Shown in pieces: positions 39,433 through 49,137 of a stretch of 64,000 bases of DNA (position 1 is the first letter of the stretch; each line of letters opens with the position of its first letter). The position numbers and the translations under genes were made by a program. Source of the DNA: Pseudidiomarina sp. CB1 (GTDB lineage Bacteria; Pseudomonadota; Gammaproteobacteria; Enterobacterales; Alteromonadaceae); NCBI RefSeq assembly GCF_024752025.1, contig NZ_JANTPU010000001.1, forward strand, positions 1,426,001 through 1,490,000. Direction: 5' to 3'. A model generated the notes under the pieces. The model had not been told where the DNA came from. It was given only the letters and a program-made list of their open reading frames with translations, and ran no database searches.

Positions 39433-41073
39433 TTAGTCGTTATACCATTGCTTCAGCAACTCACTGGAGCGCTCAAGTTCTTGTTGCCAGGTGTCGACAC
39501 CCACAACAACAGGTCGAATGAGAATAACCAACTCTTTTTTCTGTTCGGTGCGACGTTTGTTCTTAAATAAGTTGCCGACAACAGGTATATCTCCCAAAAA
39601 CGGGGCTTTACTCTCATTGTCGCTGTAGCTGGTTTGCATTAAGCCACCGAGTACCACAATCTCACCATTGCGCGCGCGTACGATGGTATCACTCTCGCGA
39701 ATGTTACTCTGCGCTAGCGGTAGGACAAACGACTCTTCGTTCAGGGTCACCGTCTTATTCTGCTCGGTAGTTTCGACCACCGACGGGTGCACATGCAAAA
39801 TCACTTCGCCGTTATCGCTGATTTGCGGCGTGATATCTAACGAAATACCTGAGAAGAACGGCGTGAGCTCGATATTTGGCGTCGACGTGGTTGCGGTACC
39901 AGTTACGGTGGTCGTCGACACATCAGTAACAAAATACTCATCTTCACCAATCTTGATGACGGCCTTTTGGTTGTTGGCCGCACTCACCCGCGGGTTCGAC
40001 AGAACTTGCACATTACCTTGATCTTGCAGCAGGTTAAGCACGCCACTAAAGTCGCCGACATTCAGTGACATACCAAAGACGCCATTGCTACTCTCAACGG
40101 CACCACCGCCAAAACCAATACTGCCACTTGCGTTGCCTAAGCTAAACAAGTCACTCCAATTGATACCTTGTTGATAATTGTCATTCAGCGCAACTTCGAC
40201 AATCCGCGCCTCAAGGATGACCTGCCGTTGCAAACGCTCTTCCGCCGATCGTAAAAAGTCACGCGCAGCGCGAAGTTCGCTTGGCAGTGCAGTAATCGTG
40301 ATCAGGCCAGCTTGTGGCGACACCACAACCCGTCGGCCATCGCCTTCGCCAACGATGCCTTGCATGATGTCTTTTAAGTCACCCCACAAGTTCGTTTCAG
40401 ACTGCGTTGAGATCGACGAGCCGTTGGTTTGCATACCATTGAGACCGTTTTGTTGGCCTAAGTTACTCCGCCCCGGCACACCACCTTGGTTGCCTAACAG
40501 CGCATTGTTGTAATTATTCGAACCACCGTACATGCTATTTTCACGATCGTTTTCTTTGACGCCGCCAGAACTTACACTTGTCTGCGACAATCCCATTCGC
40601 TGTAACGCTAGATAATCTAAAGCAAAGGTTTCTGTACGAAGCCCTGCAGGGAAAATGCGAATCATGCGGTTTTCTTTGCGAATGTCATAACCGTAAATGT
40701 CACCAACCACTTCAAGGGTTTCACTAAGGGTGACTTCTTTCAAACTCACAGTGATGTCACCCGTAACTCCGGGGTGCACGGCGATGTTATAAGGCGAATC
40801 AGCGGCCAAACCGGCAAAAAACTCTTGCGCTGGAATGGCGTTCGCATTAACTGAAAATCTGGGCTCAGCAAGGAGTTGCTCACTGGCTTGCTGTGTTTCT
40901 AAAACACTTGGCCGCAATGACGCACGCACAGACTCCGGCAACGGCGGCCGTTCACTAGGCTTAATTTGCTCACCTTGGTTCAGCGCTTGCTGCGCTTCTT
41001 CTGGTGAGCGCTCCGGTTGATGCGCACATGCTGCAACCAGCATGGTGGTGGCTAAAAGAATGGCTATCCGCAT
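39433..41073 (-). CDS. mshL: MSHA outer-membrane secretin MshL
   Basis: A 546-residue secretin that forms the outer-membrane pore through which the pilus passes. It has a lipoprotein signal peptide with lipobox LVAAC (Cys16), N-terminal domains (about 70-310), and the secretin domain (about 330-520) with the conserved VGNLFKNKRRTEQKKELVI segment. A Gly/Asn-rich stretch lies around residues 175-220. The start overlaps mshK by one base (TAATG). Confidence 0.95.
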   Translation of the reverse strand: MRIAILLATTMLVAACAHQPERSPEEAQQALNQGEQIKPSERPPLPESVRASLRPSVLETQQASEQLLAEPRFSVNANAIPAQEFFAGLAADSPYNIAVHPGVTGDITVSLKEVTLSETLEVVGDIYGYDIRKENRMIRIFPAGLRTETFALDYLALQRMGLSQTSVSSGGVKENDRENSMYGGSNNYNNALLGNQGGVPGRSNLGQQNGLNGMQTNGSSISTQSETNLWGDLKDIMQGIVGEGDGRRVVVSPQAGLITITALPSELRAARDFLRSAEERLQRQVILEARIVEVALNDNYQQGINWSDLFSLGNASGSIGFGGGAVESSNGVFGMSLNVGDFSGVLNLLQDQGNVQVLSNPRVSAANNQKAVIKIGEDEYFVTDVSTTTVTGTATTSTPNIELTPFFSGISLDITPQISDNGEVILHVHPSVVETTEQNKTVTLNEESFVLPLAQSNIRESDTIVRARNGEIVVLGGLMQTSYSDNESKAPFLGDIPVVGNLFKNKRRTEQKKELVILIRPVVVGVDTWQQELERSSELLKQWYND

Positions 41074-41405
41074 TAGTCCTGTCCCCCTGAACCCAGCGCC
41101 TTACTGTACATTGCAAGGCTAATTTCGGCGCCGGTTTGTTGATGGCGAACATCAACGTGGTTCATTGTAATTTTAGTTATGATATACGGTGCTAAGACAT
41201 CGCCCTCACGAACGCGTTGTCCATTAATAAAGGCAACAGCGCCATCGGTACGTTGCTGAACGGCTTGTAAGCGTAACTGTGTCACCGGCTCGGTGGTCGT
41301 GGTTGCCTGTACTCGCTGCGGTGGCGCAGTCGGATCATTCAACTGTTGTGCAAACGCGATATCGGCGATAAAGCTCAGCGCTACTAGCAAACTAACTCGC
41401 AACAT
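41073..41405 (-). CDS. mshK: MSHA biogenesis protein MshK (pilotin/PilP-like)
   Basis: A 110-residue secreted protein with a signal peptide (cleavage near AFAQQ, about residue 19) followed by a Pro-rich turn LNDPTAPP and a small beta domain; it resembles PilP-type periplasmic proteins that link inner-membrane parts to the secretin. I choose the ATG at 41405, with GGAG 7 bases upstream inside mshJ; a GTG at 41411 is too close to it. Overlaps mshJ by 14 bases and mshL by one. Confidence 0.85.
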   Translation of the reverse strand: MLRVSLLVALSFIADIAFAQQLNDPTAPPQRVQATTTTEPVTQLRLQAVQQRTDGAVAFINGQRVREGDVLAPYIITKITMNHVDVRHQQTGAEISLAMYSKALGSGGQD

Positions 41406-42033
41406 AGTCACGCTCCAGACTTAACGTATAAATTTCCAGCGTTATCACTGCCTGCGGGTGCTCATCCACTCGATAATCGAGATGCTGCCAGTAAAACGAC
41501 CAAGGCAACTGTTCAAGCTTTTCAAAGTAGTCAAAGGTTTGCTGGTAGCTGCCACGCAATACCAGTTGCAAGCGATGCTTGTAAATTGCTCCCGCAGTCG
41601 CTTCACCGTCGCCATACACACGTTCGGCTGGCAACGCTTGCGCACTTTGCACTTCAAGCCCGCTCGCGTGACTAAGCAATGCCTTCAGCAATTGACGGTT
41701 ATCAGCGGCGCTAACGTAATTGGTTTCGGACTGCAGACGTGTATTCACTTCGTTCAGTTGGGTTTGCAGTTCAGCCAGTTTATTCTTTAGCGGTGCTTGT
41801 GGGTCGCCGGCCAAACGTACCTCAATCGCCTCGATTTGGGTTGCGGTCAAACGATTCGTGTTAAGTTGCTGCTCGAGTTTGGCTTGCTCTGTTTTATAGG
41901 CTTGCCACTGCGGCAACAGGAAGACATAAAGGCCAAGATAGGCAACAAACACCAGTGCAAGCCCAAACCAAAATCGACGGCGTTGCTGTGGCAGGTTGTT
42001 AAACTTAATCTGCAAATCTTGCCAAGCACTCAT
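41392..42033 (-). CDS. mshJ: MSHA biogenesis protein MshJ (PilO-like)
   Basis: A 213-residue PilO/GspM-like protein: one membrane helix (about 21-42), a coiled coil (about 45-105) and a small ferredoxin-like domain. It would form the inner-membrane alignment complex with MshI2. The start MSAWQDLQIKFNNLPQQRR is typical for MshJ. It overlaps mshI2 by ATGA. Confidence 0.88.
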   Translation of the reverse strand: MSAWQDLQIKFNNLPQQRRRFWFGLALVFVAYLGLYVFLLPQWQAYKTEQAKLEQQLNTNRLTATQIEAIEVRLAGDPQAPLKNKLAELQTQLNEVNTRLQSETNYVSAADNRQLLKALLSHASGLEVQSAQALPAERVYGDGEATAGAIYKHRLQLVLRGSYQQTFDYFEKLEQLPWSFYWQHLDYRVDEHPQAVITLEIYTLSLERDYVAS

Positions 42034-42653
42034 GGCTGTGACCTCCCAGCTGATGCGCTCACGTTCCGGGCATGATCAAGATGACCAACGGTAAACTGCA
42101 GCCCAAGTTCACCTTCGTCGCGAATCTCAAAAACGCCGAAAGGACGTTCTTTCAGCGCTGGGTAGGAGCTAAACTCGGCCAGCCATGTCGGTAACGTTTG
42201 CGGTTGCAACGTTCGCCCTTGTAGCGTCAACGCATCATTCGTCAGCATAATACGCTGTAACCAAATCACTTGATCGTCTGCCGCCGCAAGATCTTGCAAC
42301 AGTTGCGAAAAGCTCACTTGATTGCGCCCGGTTATGTTCTGCATTTGTGCCAGTAAGCGCTGGCGAAGTGTGAGCTGTTGCTGAACGTCATTAATTTCGG
42401 CGCTAAGTGTCGAGTTCTTCATGGCGGCTTCGAGTTGCGCCTGTTTCGTTTGTAACTCAGTACTTAACTCACTTGCGCGGGCATAGCTCTCCACATAATT
42501 GGCATGCTGGTACCGCGCCAGCAAAAACAAAACAATAAAGGTGACGACAAAGACGACGACTAACGCGCCGGTATAGGCCGCAAAACGATTTAAGGTTAAC
42601 CATTCACTGCTTGGCTTTAACTCGTCCACATAGAGGTTGGCGTAGTGCTTCAT
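42030..42653 (-). CDS. MSHA biogenesis protein, PilN-like (MshI2)
   Basis: A 207-residue PilN-like protein: N-terminal motif KHYANLYVDELKP, which in PilN-type proteins contacts the PilM-like partner, one membrane helix (about 30-48), a coiled coil and a small periplasmic domain. The start at 42653 has GAGGGC upstream and gives an ATGA overlap with mshI; the same gene is sometimes called mshI2 in Shewanella. Function in the alignment complex is inferred from order and fold. Confidence 0.84.
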   Translation of the reverse strand: MKHYANLYVDELKPSSEWLTLNRFAAYTGALVVVFVVTFIVLFLLARYQHANYVESYARASELSTELQTKQAQLEAAMKNSTLSAEINDVQQQLTLRQRLLAQMQNITGRNQVSFSQLLQDLAAADDQVIWLQRIMLTNDALTLQGRTLQPQTLPTWLAEFSSYPALKERPFGVFEIRDEGELGLQFTVGHLDHARNVSASAGRSQP

Positions 42654-43585
42654 CGTTTGCCCTCCCATAACTTGAGAGTTGCTACCGCACCACCCAATGC
42701 CGCAAAGTCGCTATAATCGCCGACAGCTAGCTCTTGCGCCCAAGCCGGGTAGCTCGCCCAAGCCACTGGTAAGCCAAGGTCTTCGTGCAAACTGGCGAGC
42801 ACCTCATCTTGCTTAGGTAACGTCAAAGCTAAGGTGACTTGGCGAATCGGACTTTGCCGTAGTTGCCGTTCAAAATAATCACCGGAACGCTGAACTTCAA
42901 CGCTTAGCGGCTGTAATCCACCCATCCTCACTTCGTCCAACGTCAGGGTATGTAATTGCTCGAGCGCACGCACCGCACGGTTAACTTGTAACTCACCGCC
43001 GCGATAGACTTGCAGCAATGCTGCTTGTTCGGCCTGCTGGTAAGCCACCACCGTTGGCTCTTCACTCGCAGTAAACATTTCCGCTATCGCTTGCTCTTCG
43101 CTGAGAACCGCGACAACGTTGTCGGAAATTTCGTGAAGGGTTTGGATTAACGGAGCTAATTCAGTTTTGCTAGCGGCGATGGCATTAATTTTATTTTGCC
43201 CAGCCTTTTTAATCGGCAATTCATAATAATCGGCAATACAGTCGTCCGGTTCATAGCTTACTAGGTCACGCAGACTGTAACGCAAACTTGCAGCGAGCTC
43301 AGCTGGTTCGAGGTCAGGCCGATCTAATGAGACACTCTGATAAAAGTCTATGCCTAAAACCAAACCAACGGGAGGGTTATGACGACAGTATTTGGCATAG
43401 CTATGGGCGAGTTTACGAAGAGCTGTTGTGTAATCACCGTCGGTGACGGTGACGTCGTCACACACCACGAGGCTGGGCTTATCGTTATCACGTCCTTCAA
43501 GCACCACCATATGCAGCGACGCCTTGCGCAAGGCGAAGGTGACACAGTAGTTCGAATTGTTCCGCGCACGAAATAGATTCAGCAA
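42650..43585 (-). CDS. mshI: MSHA biogenesis protein MshI (PilM-like), TTG start
   Basis: A 311-residue PilM-like, actin-fold protein of the alignment complex. It is the first gene of the leftward mshI-to-A run. The best start is a TTG at 43585, with AGGGA seven bases upstream; the first ATG is 25 codons later and would remove the beta strand NSNYCVTFALRKASLHMVVL that starts the fold. MshH, which precedes mshI in Vibrio, is absent; pyrC lies there instead, ending at a terminator. Confidence 0.88.
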   Translation of the reverse strand: MLNLFRARNNSNYCVTFALRKASLHMVVLEGRDNDKPSLVVCDDVTVTDGDYTTALRKLAHSYAKYCRHNPPVGLVLGIDFYQSVSLDRPDLEPAELAASLRYSLRDLVSYEPDDCIADYYELPIKKAGQNKINAIAASKTELAPLIQTLHEISDNVVAVLSEEQAIAEMFTASEEPTVVAYQQAEQAALLQVYRGGELQVNRAVRALEQLHTLTLDEVRMGGLQPLSVEVQRSGDYFERQLRQSPIRQVTLALTLPKQDEVLASLHEDLGLPVAWASYPAWAQELAVGDYSDFAALGGAVATLKLWEGKR

Positions 43586-43660
43586 ATTTCTGTCCCTGCT
43601 ACTTTATAATTTTTATTAGAGGCCGGACGAGGCTTCTTAACGCAAGTTTGACACCTTTTG

Positions 43661-43710
43661 CGTGAAAAACAAGCACTGCAAGACCTCACAGTGCTTTGTT
43701 GTTTTTTTGT
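43661..43710. terminator. Terminator between pyrC and mshI
   Basis: An 8-bp perfect stem (AAGCACTG at 43671-43678, CAGTGCTT at 43689-43696) with a 10-base loop. On the minus strand it is followed by GTTTTTC and stops pyrC transcription before mshI. The opposite side also has a T-rich run (43697-43710), so it may act both ways. Confidence 0.85.
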
Positions 43711-43713
43711 TCT

Positions 43714-44748
43714 CTATTCAGCGAGTTGCCATTGCAGCTTTTCATTTGCCCAATACGGCACCATTGGGCCAATCGCTGTAGCAACAGTCGCTGGAACTTG
43801 CCACTCACTGCGAATCAAGGTGACCTGTTCCGTCGCTCGCGGAAAACCATAGAAATCAGCACCGAAATGGCTGGCAAAATCCGCCAACTTGTCGAGCGCA
43901 TTCATACGCTCGAAAAACTCGGCATAAAGTTGTAACGCCGCTGGAGCCGAGTAACAACCGGCGCAACCACATGCGGCTTCCTTCTTCGACTGGCCGTGCG
44001 GCGCAGAGTCAGTACCTAAGAAAAATTTAGGACTGCCCGACACCGCCGCTTGCTGCAGTGCTTCTTGGTGCTCACGGCGTTTTAAAATCGGTAGGCAATA
44101 ATTATGTGGTCGAATGCCACCCACCAACAAGTCGTTGCGGTTCATCAACAAGTGCTGCGGGGTAATAGTGGCTGCCACGTTTGGCCCCTGCTCCAGCACA
44201 AAGTCAACAGCATCACTGGTCGTAATATGTTCTAGCACCAATTTTAGCTGTGGATGACGCGCCAGTAACGGGCGTAATTTGGTATCAATGAACACTTTTT
44301 CGCGGTCAAAAATATCGATTTCTGCAGCGGTAACCTCGCCGTGCACAAGCAGCGGAACTTGTAACTCTGCCATCGCTGCGAATACCTCGTCGAGCGCTTC
44401 GATATCCGTCACCCCAGCCGCTGAATTTGTTGTCGCCCCGGATGGATACAGTTTAAAGCCAATCACTTCTGAGTTTTCTGCCGCTGCGCGCACGGTCGCA
44501 ACCGAAGTCTGCTGTGTTAGATATAACGCCATTAACGGGCGAAACGCTGAGGCTTCGGGCCGCTGTGCGAGAATCCGTTCACGGTACGCCATTGCTTGCT
44601 CGACAGTGGTTACCGGTGGCACCAAATTAGGCATGATCACCGCTCGCGCAAACACCTTTGCCGTAGCTGGCACCGTGGTTGCTAGGAGTTCTTCGTCGCG
44701 TAAATGTAAATGCCAGTCATCAGGGCGCGGAAGGGTAATCTGCTGCAT
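43714..44748 (-). CDS. pyrC: Dihydroorotase PyrC (class II)
   Basis: A 344-residue class II dihydroorotase, which cyclises carbamoyl-aspartate to dihydroorotate in pyrimidine synthesis. The metal ligands His13 and His15 lie in WHLHLRDEE, and the carboxylated lysine is in [15 protein letters not shown]. The start at 44748 has AGAGG upstream and yields the typical [18 protein letters not shown] start; the frame upstream to 44808 looks non-coding. It stands alone, 59 bases after the diguanylate cyclase gene. Confidence 0.97.
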   Translation of the reverse strand: MQQITLPRPDDWHLHLRDEELLATTVPATAKVFARAVIMPNLVPPVTTVEQAMAYRERILAQRPEASAFRPLMALYLTQQTSVATVRAAAENSEVIGFKLYPSGATTNSAAGVTDIEALDEVFAAMAELQVPLLVHGEVTAAEIDIFDREKVFIDTKLRPLLARHPQLKLVLEHITTSDAVDFVLEQGPNVAATITPQHLLMNRNDLLVGGIRPHNYCLPILKRREHQEALQQAAVSGSPKFFLGTDSAPHGQSKKEAACGCAGCYSAPAALQLYAEFFERMNALDKLADFASHFGADFYGFPRATEQVTLIRSEWQVPATVATAIGPMVPYWANEKLQWQLAE

Positions 44749-44807
44749 GGGAACCTCTTTATTGGTGCTCAACTCATCAAAAGTTGCGCTATTATAACGC
44801 ACCAACA

Positions 44808-47135
44808 TCAGCCCGTAACGGTTTGATTGCGGCCTTTTTCTTTAGCGCGATAAAGTGCTTCATCTGCACGAGCCATCCAGTCGTCTATTTTTTTGTCCGA
44901 GCTCCTCAGTTCGGTCACGCCAGCGCTCATCGTCACTTTGAGTTGTTTATCGTCGTACTGGAATGCGGTTGCTGCGATCGACTCGCGTATCCGCTCGACC
45001 GCCAAGACCGCATCGGCTTCATTGGTATAGGGTAGTAAAATAGCGAACTCTTCACCCCCAAGTCGGCCAAGCAAGTCGATATCGCGTAATTGCTCTTTGC
45101 TACGGCAACAAAATTCGCGGAGAACTTCGTCGCCTGCGGCATGACCATAGGTATCATTAACCTTTTTGAAGTAATCAAGATCGATAATTGCAACCGTCAT
45201 CGGCGCGTTATAACGCATGAACTCATCAAAGCGCTGTTCCATTGCTTCCCAGAACACGCGACGATTAGCGACCCCAGTGAGTTCGTCGGTGGTCGCTAAG
45301 CGACGTAGTTCGGTAATCGCAGCTAAACGCTCCTCGTCCATACGCCGCATATGCATTAAAGTGCCTAACGTATCGAGCATGGGACGTAACAAACTTAAGA
45401 GTCGGCGTTCAAAGCCGTCGTTTGTATTGGCCAGAATCATTAAGCCAACCACTTCCCGTTTAAAGTACAACGGCAGAATCAAGCCATTTTTAAGTGGCGG
45501 CAAGGTTACCGGCTTAAACTGTAATTCCAACTCCGAAATCGGTTGATGACAGAATTCAGGTTCACCTCGAAGCAGTACTTTTTTGACCACATCCCCGCCG
45601 ACCTCGACTTCAAGCCCCTGCCGAATCAGCTTACCAAACGCATCTGTGTCTTTCGCATCAGCAGCGATGCGTAAGCCATGCGCTAACACCAAATTTCGCT
45701 GACGGGAGTCTGGCGGCAATTCACCGACAAAACCAACATTCGTGTGTGTCATCTTCATCAGTTTGGGTAACGCATAGTCACACACATCGCTAAAATCTTT
45801 CGCCAGCATAAATTCATGTTGCACGTGAGAAACCAGTTCAAGAATTTCCGCTTGTTGCTGTAAAAAGGTTTCATTGGCAACTTGCTCAGAAATGTCATGG
45901 TGAATTCCGGTCATGCGCAGCGGTCGTCGTTGTTCATCAAATTCAACGATCTTGCCAATACTATGAACCCAAACATAATGGCCTTCATGGTGACGAATGC
46001 GAAAGCGCATTTCGAAACGATCGGCGCTACCACGCATATGCTCTTGAACTCTAGCTTGCAGTTGCTTAAGGTCATCGGGATGAACCAGCTCACGCCAATC
46101 CAATGCTTCTTGCTCGGCGCTTACGTAACCCAGATAAACCTGCCAACGATGGCTGATATCAAGCTCATCGCTCTGTAACATCCACGACCAAGTAAAATAC
46201 TCGCCCGCGGTAAGCGCTATATCAAAGTTTTGATTAGCCTCTTTGAGCGCCAACTCAAGTTGCTTACCTTTACTATCGTCGAGCAGATAACCACGCACTC
46301 GCAGCACGTTGCCTTCTTTGTCCTTATCGGCTCGCGCAAAATGATGAACCCACCGAATAACCTTGCGGCCTTCTAATTCACGGACCACGCGATAGTCCAT
46401 CTCGAGCGCATCTTCTTCGCCGTCGATAAGACGTTGCATACGCGCCAGTAACTCTTCGCGTTCCACTGGATGCACAATAGCTTCGTAATGCACGTCGGCG
46501 CGAAGTAAGAAATCACGATCATAGCCGATAACGCGTTCCGCATTTTCGGCGACATAGCTTAAATGCACATTTGGTTCAATGCGCCACACCACAGCACACA
46601 CCGGACCCTGCGCTAAAACATCGCGTTCAGCGCGATAATTATCGATTTCAAACCGGTCAGCGATGGTTGCTGCGACCCAATCAGCAAAGGTTTCTAAATA
46701 ACGCAGTTCGGCCGCTGAAAATTGTCGCGGTTGATGGGAGATCACACACAAAGTACCTAGGTGGAACTCATCGTAAAGCGTAATTGGTGCGCCAGCATAA
46801 GCCCGAACGCCTTCTTTCTGCACAACATAGGGGTTATCGCAGAAGCGTTTGTCTTGCGTAGCGTCTTCAATAACCATCGTCTCGCCTGCGGCAATAACGT
46901 GGGTACAAAAGGAGACTTTGCGGGGAGTTTCTGATTCGTTAAAGCCGACTTTTGCTTTGAACCATTGGCGCTCTTCATCAAGCAACGTAATAAGCGCGGC
47001 GTCGGCTCGGAGCAGCTCTTTGACGAGTAAGGTGATGCGGTCAAAAATCGGGTCAGCGTCGGTATCAAGCAATTCCAACTCGTGCAACAACTGCACACGT
47101 GCCTTTTCGTTCTTGGGCACTGGAAACGGTTGCAT
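44808..47135 (-). CDS. Multi-sensor diguanylate cyclase (GAF-PAS-PAS-GAF-GGDEF)
   Basis: A 775-residue soluble protein with an N-terminal GAF domain (about 20-170, ending near [13 protein letters not shown]), two PAS/PAC domains (about 180-300 and 310-425), a second GAF-like region (about 440-600) and a C-terminal GGDEF domain (about 615-775). The catalytic motif is GGEEF (about 693-697), and an RxxD inhibitory site (RDID, about 684-687) lies five residues before it, so an active, product-inhibited cyclase making c-di-GMP is predicted. No membrane helix is seen. A strong AGGGGG ribosome site precedes the ATG. The ligands of the sensor domains cannot be told. Confidence 0.92.
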   Translation of the reverse strand: MQPFPVPKNEKARVQLLHELELLDTDADPIFDRITLLVKELLRADAALITLLDEERQWFKAKVGFNESETPRKVSFCTHVIAAGETMVIEDATQDKRFCDNPYVVQKEGVRAYAGAPITLYDEFHLGTLCVISHQPRQFSAAELRYLETFADWVAATIADRFEIDNYRAERDVLAQGPVCAVVWRIEPNVHLSYVAENAERVIGYDRDFLLRADVHYEAIVHPVEREELLARMQRLIDGEEDALEMDYRVVRELEGRKVIRWVHHFARADKDKEGNVLRVRGYLLDDSKGKQLELALKEANQNFDIALTAGEYFTWSWMLQSDELDISHRWQVYLGYVSAEQEALDWRELVHPDDLKQLQARVQEHMRGSADRFEMRFRIRHHEGHYVWVHSIGKIVEFDEQRRPLRMTGIHHDISEQVANETFLQQQAEILELVSHVQHEFMLAKDFSDVCDYALPKLMKMTHTNVGFVGELPPDSRQRNLVLAHGLRIAADAKDTDAFGKLIRQGLEVEVGGDVVKKVLLRGEPEFCHQPISELELQFKPVTLPPLKNGLILPLYFKREVVGLMILANTNDGFERRLLSLLRPMLDTLGTLMHMRRMDEERLAAITELRRLATTDELTGVANRRVFWEAMEQRFDEFMRYNAPMTVAIIDLDYFKKVNDTYGHAAGDEVLREFCCRSKEQLRDIDLLGRLGGEEFAILLPYTNEADAVLAVERIRESIAATAFQYDDKQLKVTMSAGVTELRSSDKKIDDWMARADEALYRAKEKGRNQTVTG

Positions 47136-47214
47136 ATAACCCCCTGATTTTTGACTTCAATATAAGCGTAGCAGACATCTTGGAAAACCCTATGTAAAAA
47201 CCATGACAATTCGT

Positions 47215-47796
47215 CTACCGCAGGCCGAGTTTTTCCTTCCAATGCTTACGACAACAGGAGATATAACGATCGTTTCCACCTATCGCAATTTGCTCGCCAA
47301 CTTTCACGGCATCACCGTTTTCATCGATACGCAGGTTCATGGTAGCTTTGCGGCCACAGAAGCAGATGGTTTTCATCTCGTTCACCTTATCCGCCACCGC
47401 AAGTAATACCGCGCTGCCAGGAAAAGCTTGGCCAAAAGCATCCGTACGAATACCATAACACATGACAGGAATATCAACGCGATCGACCACATCAGTGAGC
47501 TGCCAAACTTGGGTTTCGGTCAGGAACTGCGCCTCGTCGAGCAACACACAGTCGATTTGCTGTTGCCCATGCCTCGCTTCAATCAACGCTGCGAGATCAG
47601 TGCCACTGGTGAATGCCAAAGCGGAACGGTCAATACCTAAACGCGAGGCGATCATGCCTTTACCGGCGCGATCATCGATCGCTGGCGTCAACAACAAGAC
47701 ACGTTGGTCGCGCTCTTCGTAATTGTGCGCCACTTGCAGTAGTGAGGTGCTTTTGCCGGCATTCATTGCCGAATACGTAAAATAAAGGGAAGCCAT
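47215..47796 (-). CDS. tdk: Thymidine kinase
   Basis: A 193-residue type II thymidine kinase for salvage of thymidine to dTMP. The P-loop is AMNAGKST (about 10-17), the catalytic base is Glu88 in VLLDEAQFL, and the zinc-binding cysteines of the lasso domain are in FCGRK and the C-terminal CCRKH. The length matches E. coli Tdk (205). It is divergent from the adenosine-deaminase-like gene, another nucleoside salvage function. Confidence 0.97.
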   Translation of the reverse strand: MASLYFTYSAMNAGKSTSLLQVAHNYEERDQRVLLLTPAIDDRAGKGMIASRLGIDRSALAFTSGTDLAALIEARHGQQQIDCVLLDEAQFLTETQVWQLTDVVDRVDIPVMCYGIRTDAFGQAFPGSAVLLAVADKVNEMKTICFCGRKATMNLRIDENGDAVKVGEQIAIGGNDRYISCCRKHWKEKLGLR

Positions 47797-47907
47797 AGAT
47801 CTTTATTCGCTCGGGTTAACTATCTGCTTGAGGTTTATACTGAGTTTGAGCGCTGAATGCAAAGGCAAATTTTGCTACCATAGTGCGATTCAACTGGAGG
47901 ACTCACA

Positions 47908-49137
47908 ATGTCACAACGCTACACTCATGAATTCCTGAAGGCCATGCCAAAGGCTGATTTACACCTGCACCTTGATGGCAGTTTACGCCCTGCTGGCCTT
48001 ATCGAAATGGCGCAGCGCAGTGGTGTTGAGCTCCCCTCCTACACGGTCGAAGGCCTATACGACCAGGTATTTAAAGAAAGCTACAACGACCTTGGCGAAT
48101 ACCTCAACGGTTTTCAATACACCTGTGCTGTGTTGCGCTATATGGAAAACCTCGAGCAAGCCGCTTATGAACTCGCAATGGATAACCTTGCCGAAGGCGT
48201 TATCTACATTGAAGTACGTTTCGCCCCACAGTTAATGATGGACCCAAACCGCGGCATCGACTTTGACCGCGTGATGCACACGACCAATGCTGGTTTAAAA
48301 CGTGCAAAAGATGAATACAACAGCCAAGACGCAGTCAAGAACGGTGACAAGCCACCGTTTGACTACGGTATTATCAATTGCGCCATGCGCATGTTCGGTA
48401 AAAAAGGCTTTTCACCTTATTACACACAACTCTTTCAAACGCTACGCGATCACGAACCCAAACAGGTTATTAAAATTGCGGCGATGGAAATGATTCGCGC
48501 CAGTATTCGTTTACGTGACGAAGAAGGTTTGCCTATCGTCGGTTTGGACATTGCCGGACAAGAAATGGGTTATCCTGCACACGACTTCAAAGAAGTCTAC
48601 GAATACGCCCATCAGAATTTTTTACTGAAAACTGTCCACGCGGGCGAGGCTTATGGCGCAGAAAGTATTTTTGAAGCACTCACGCAATGTTACGCCGATC
48701 GTTTAGGCCACGGTTATTCGCTGTTTTCGCCTGATATGATCCAAGACCCTAACATCACTGACAAAGACGGCTATGCCAGCCAGTTAGCATCCTTTATTGC
48801 TGATCGCCGCATTGCAATAGAAGTCTGCATAACCAGTAACCTACAAACCAATCCAAGCATCGGCGATGTTCGCAATCACAACTTTAAGCATATGTTTGAT
48901 CACCGTTTAGCCACGGTTATCTGCACCGATAACCGCCTGGTTTCACGTACTACCGTTACACGCGAATACGAGCTTGCCAATCAGGCCGCAGACATTCCGC
49001 TCAAGCGCCTTAAAGATATGGTCGCCTACGGTTTTAAGAAAAACTTCTTCCCGCAGGACTACTTAGCGAAGCGCGCTTATGCCAAACAAGTGCTGCAGTA
49101 CTTCGATAAAGTCGCAGCAGAACACGGCGTGCGTTAA
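47908..49137 (+). CDS. Adenosine deaminase-like amidohydrolase
   Basis: A 409-residue member of the adenosine/AMP deaminase family. The metal-binding HLHLDGSL (His19, His21), the HAGEAYG catalytic segment, and the DRLGHG motif are present. The final metal-ligand motif reads VICTDNRLVS rather than the SLNTDDP of typical adenosine deaminases, and the protein is about 70 residues longer, with an insert near 135-155 (NSQDAVKNGDK). Adenosine or a related nucleoside is the likely substrate. A good GGAGG ribosome site is present. Its stop shares TTAA with that of the convergent peptidase gene. Confidence 0.85.
   Translation: MSQRYTHEFLKAMPKADLHLHLDGSLRPAGLIEMAQRSGVELPSYTVEGLYDQVFKESYNDLGEYLNGFQYTCAVLRYMENLEQAAYELAMDNLAEGVIYIEVRFAPQLMMDPNRGIDFDRVMHTTNAGLKRAKDEYNSQDAVKNGDKPPFDYGIINCAMRMFGKKGFSPYYTQLFQTLRDHEPKQVIKIAAMEMIRASIRLRDEEGLPIVGLDIAGQEMGYPAHDFKEVYEYAHQNFLLKTVHAGEAYGAESIFEALTQCYADRLGHGYSLFSPDMIQDPNITDKDGYASQLASFIADRRIAIEVCITSNLQTNPSIGDVRNHNFKHMFDHRLATVICTDNRLVSRTTVTREYELANQAADIPLKRLKDMVAYGFKKNFFPQDYLAKRAYAKQVLQYFDKVAAEHGVR

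Noticed and set aside
44279-44797. Open frame of 172 codons on the plus strand opposite pyrC
   Set aside because: Fully antisense to a conserved enzyme; no ribosome site or motif.
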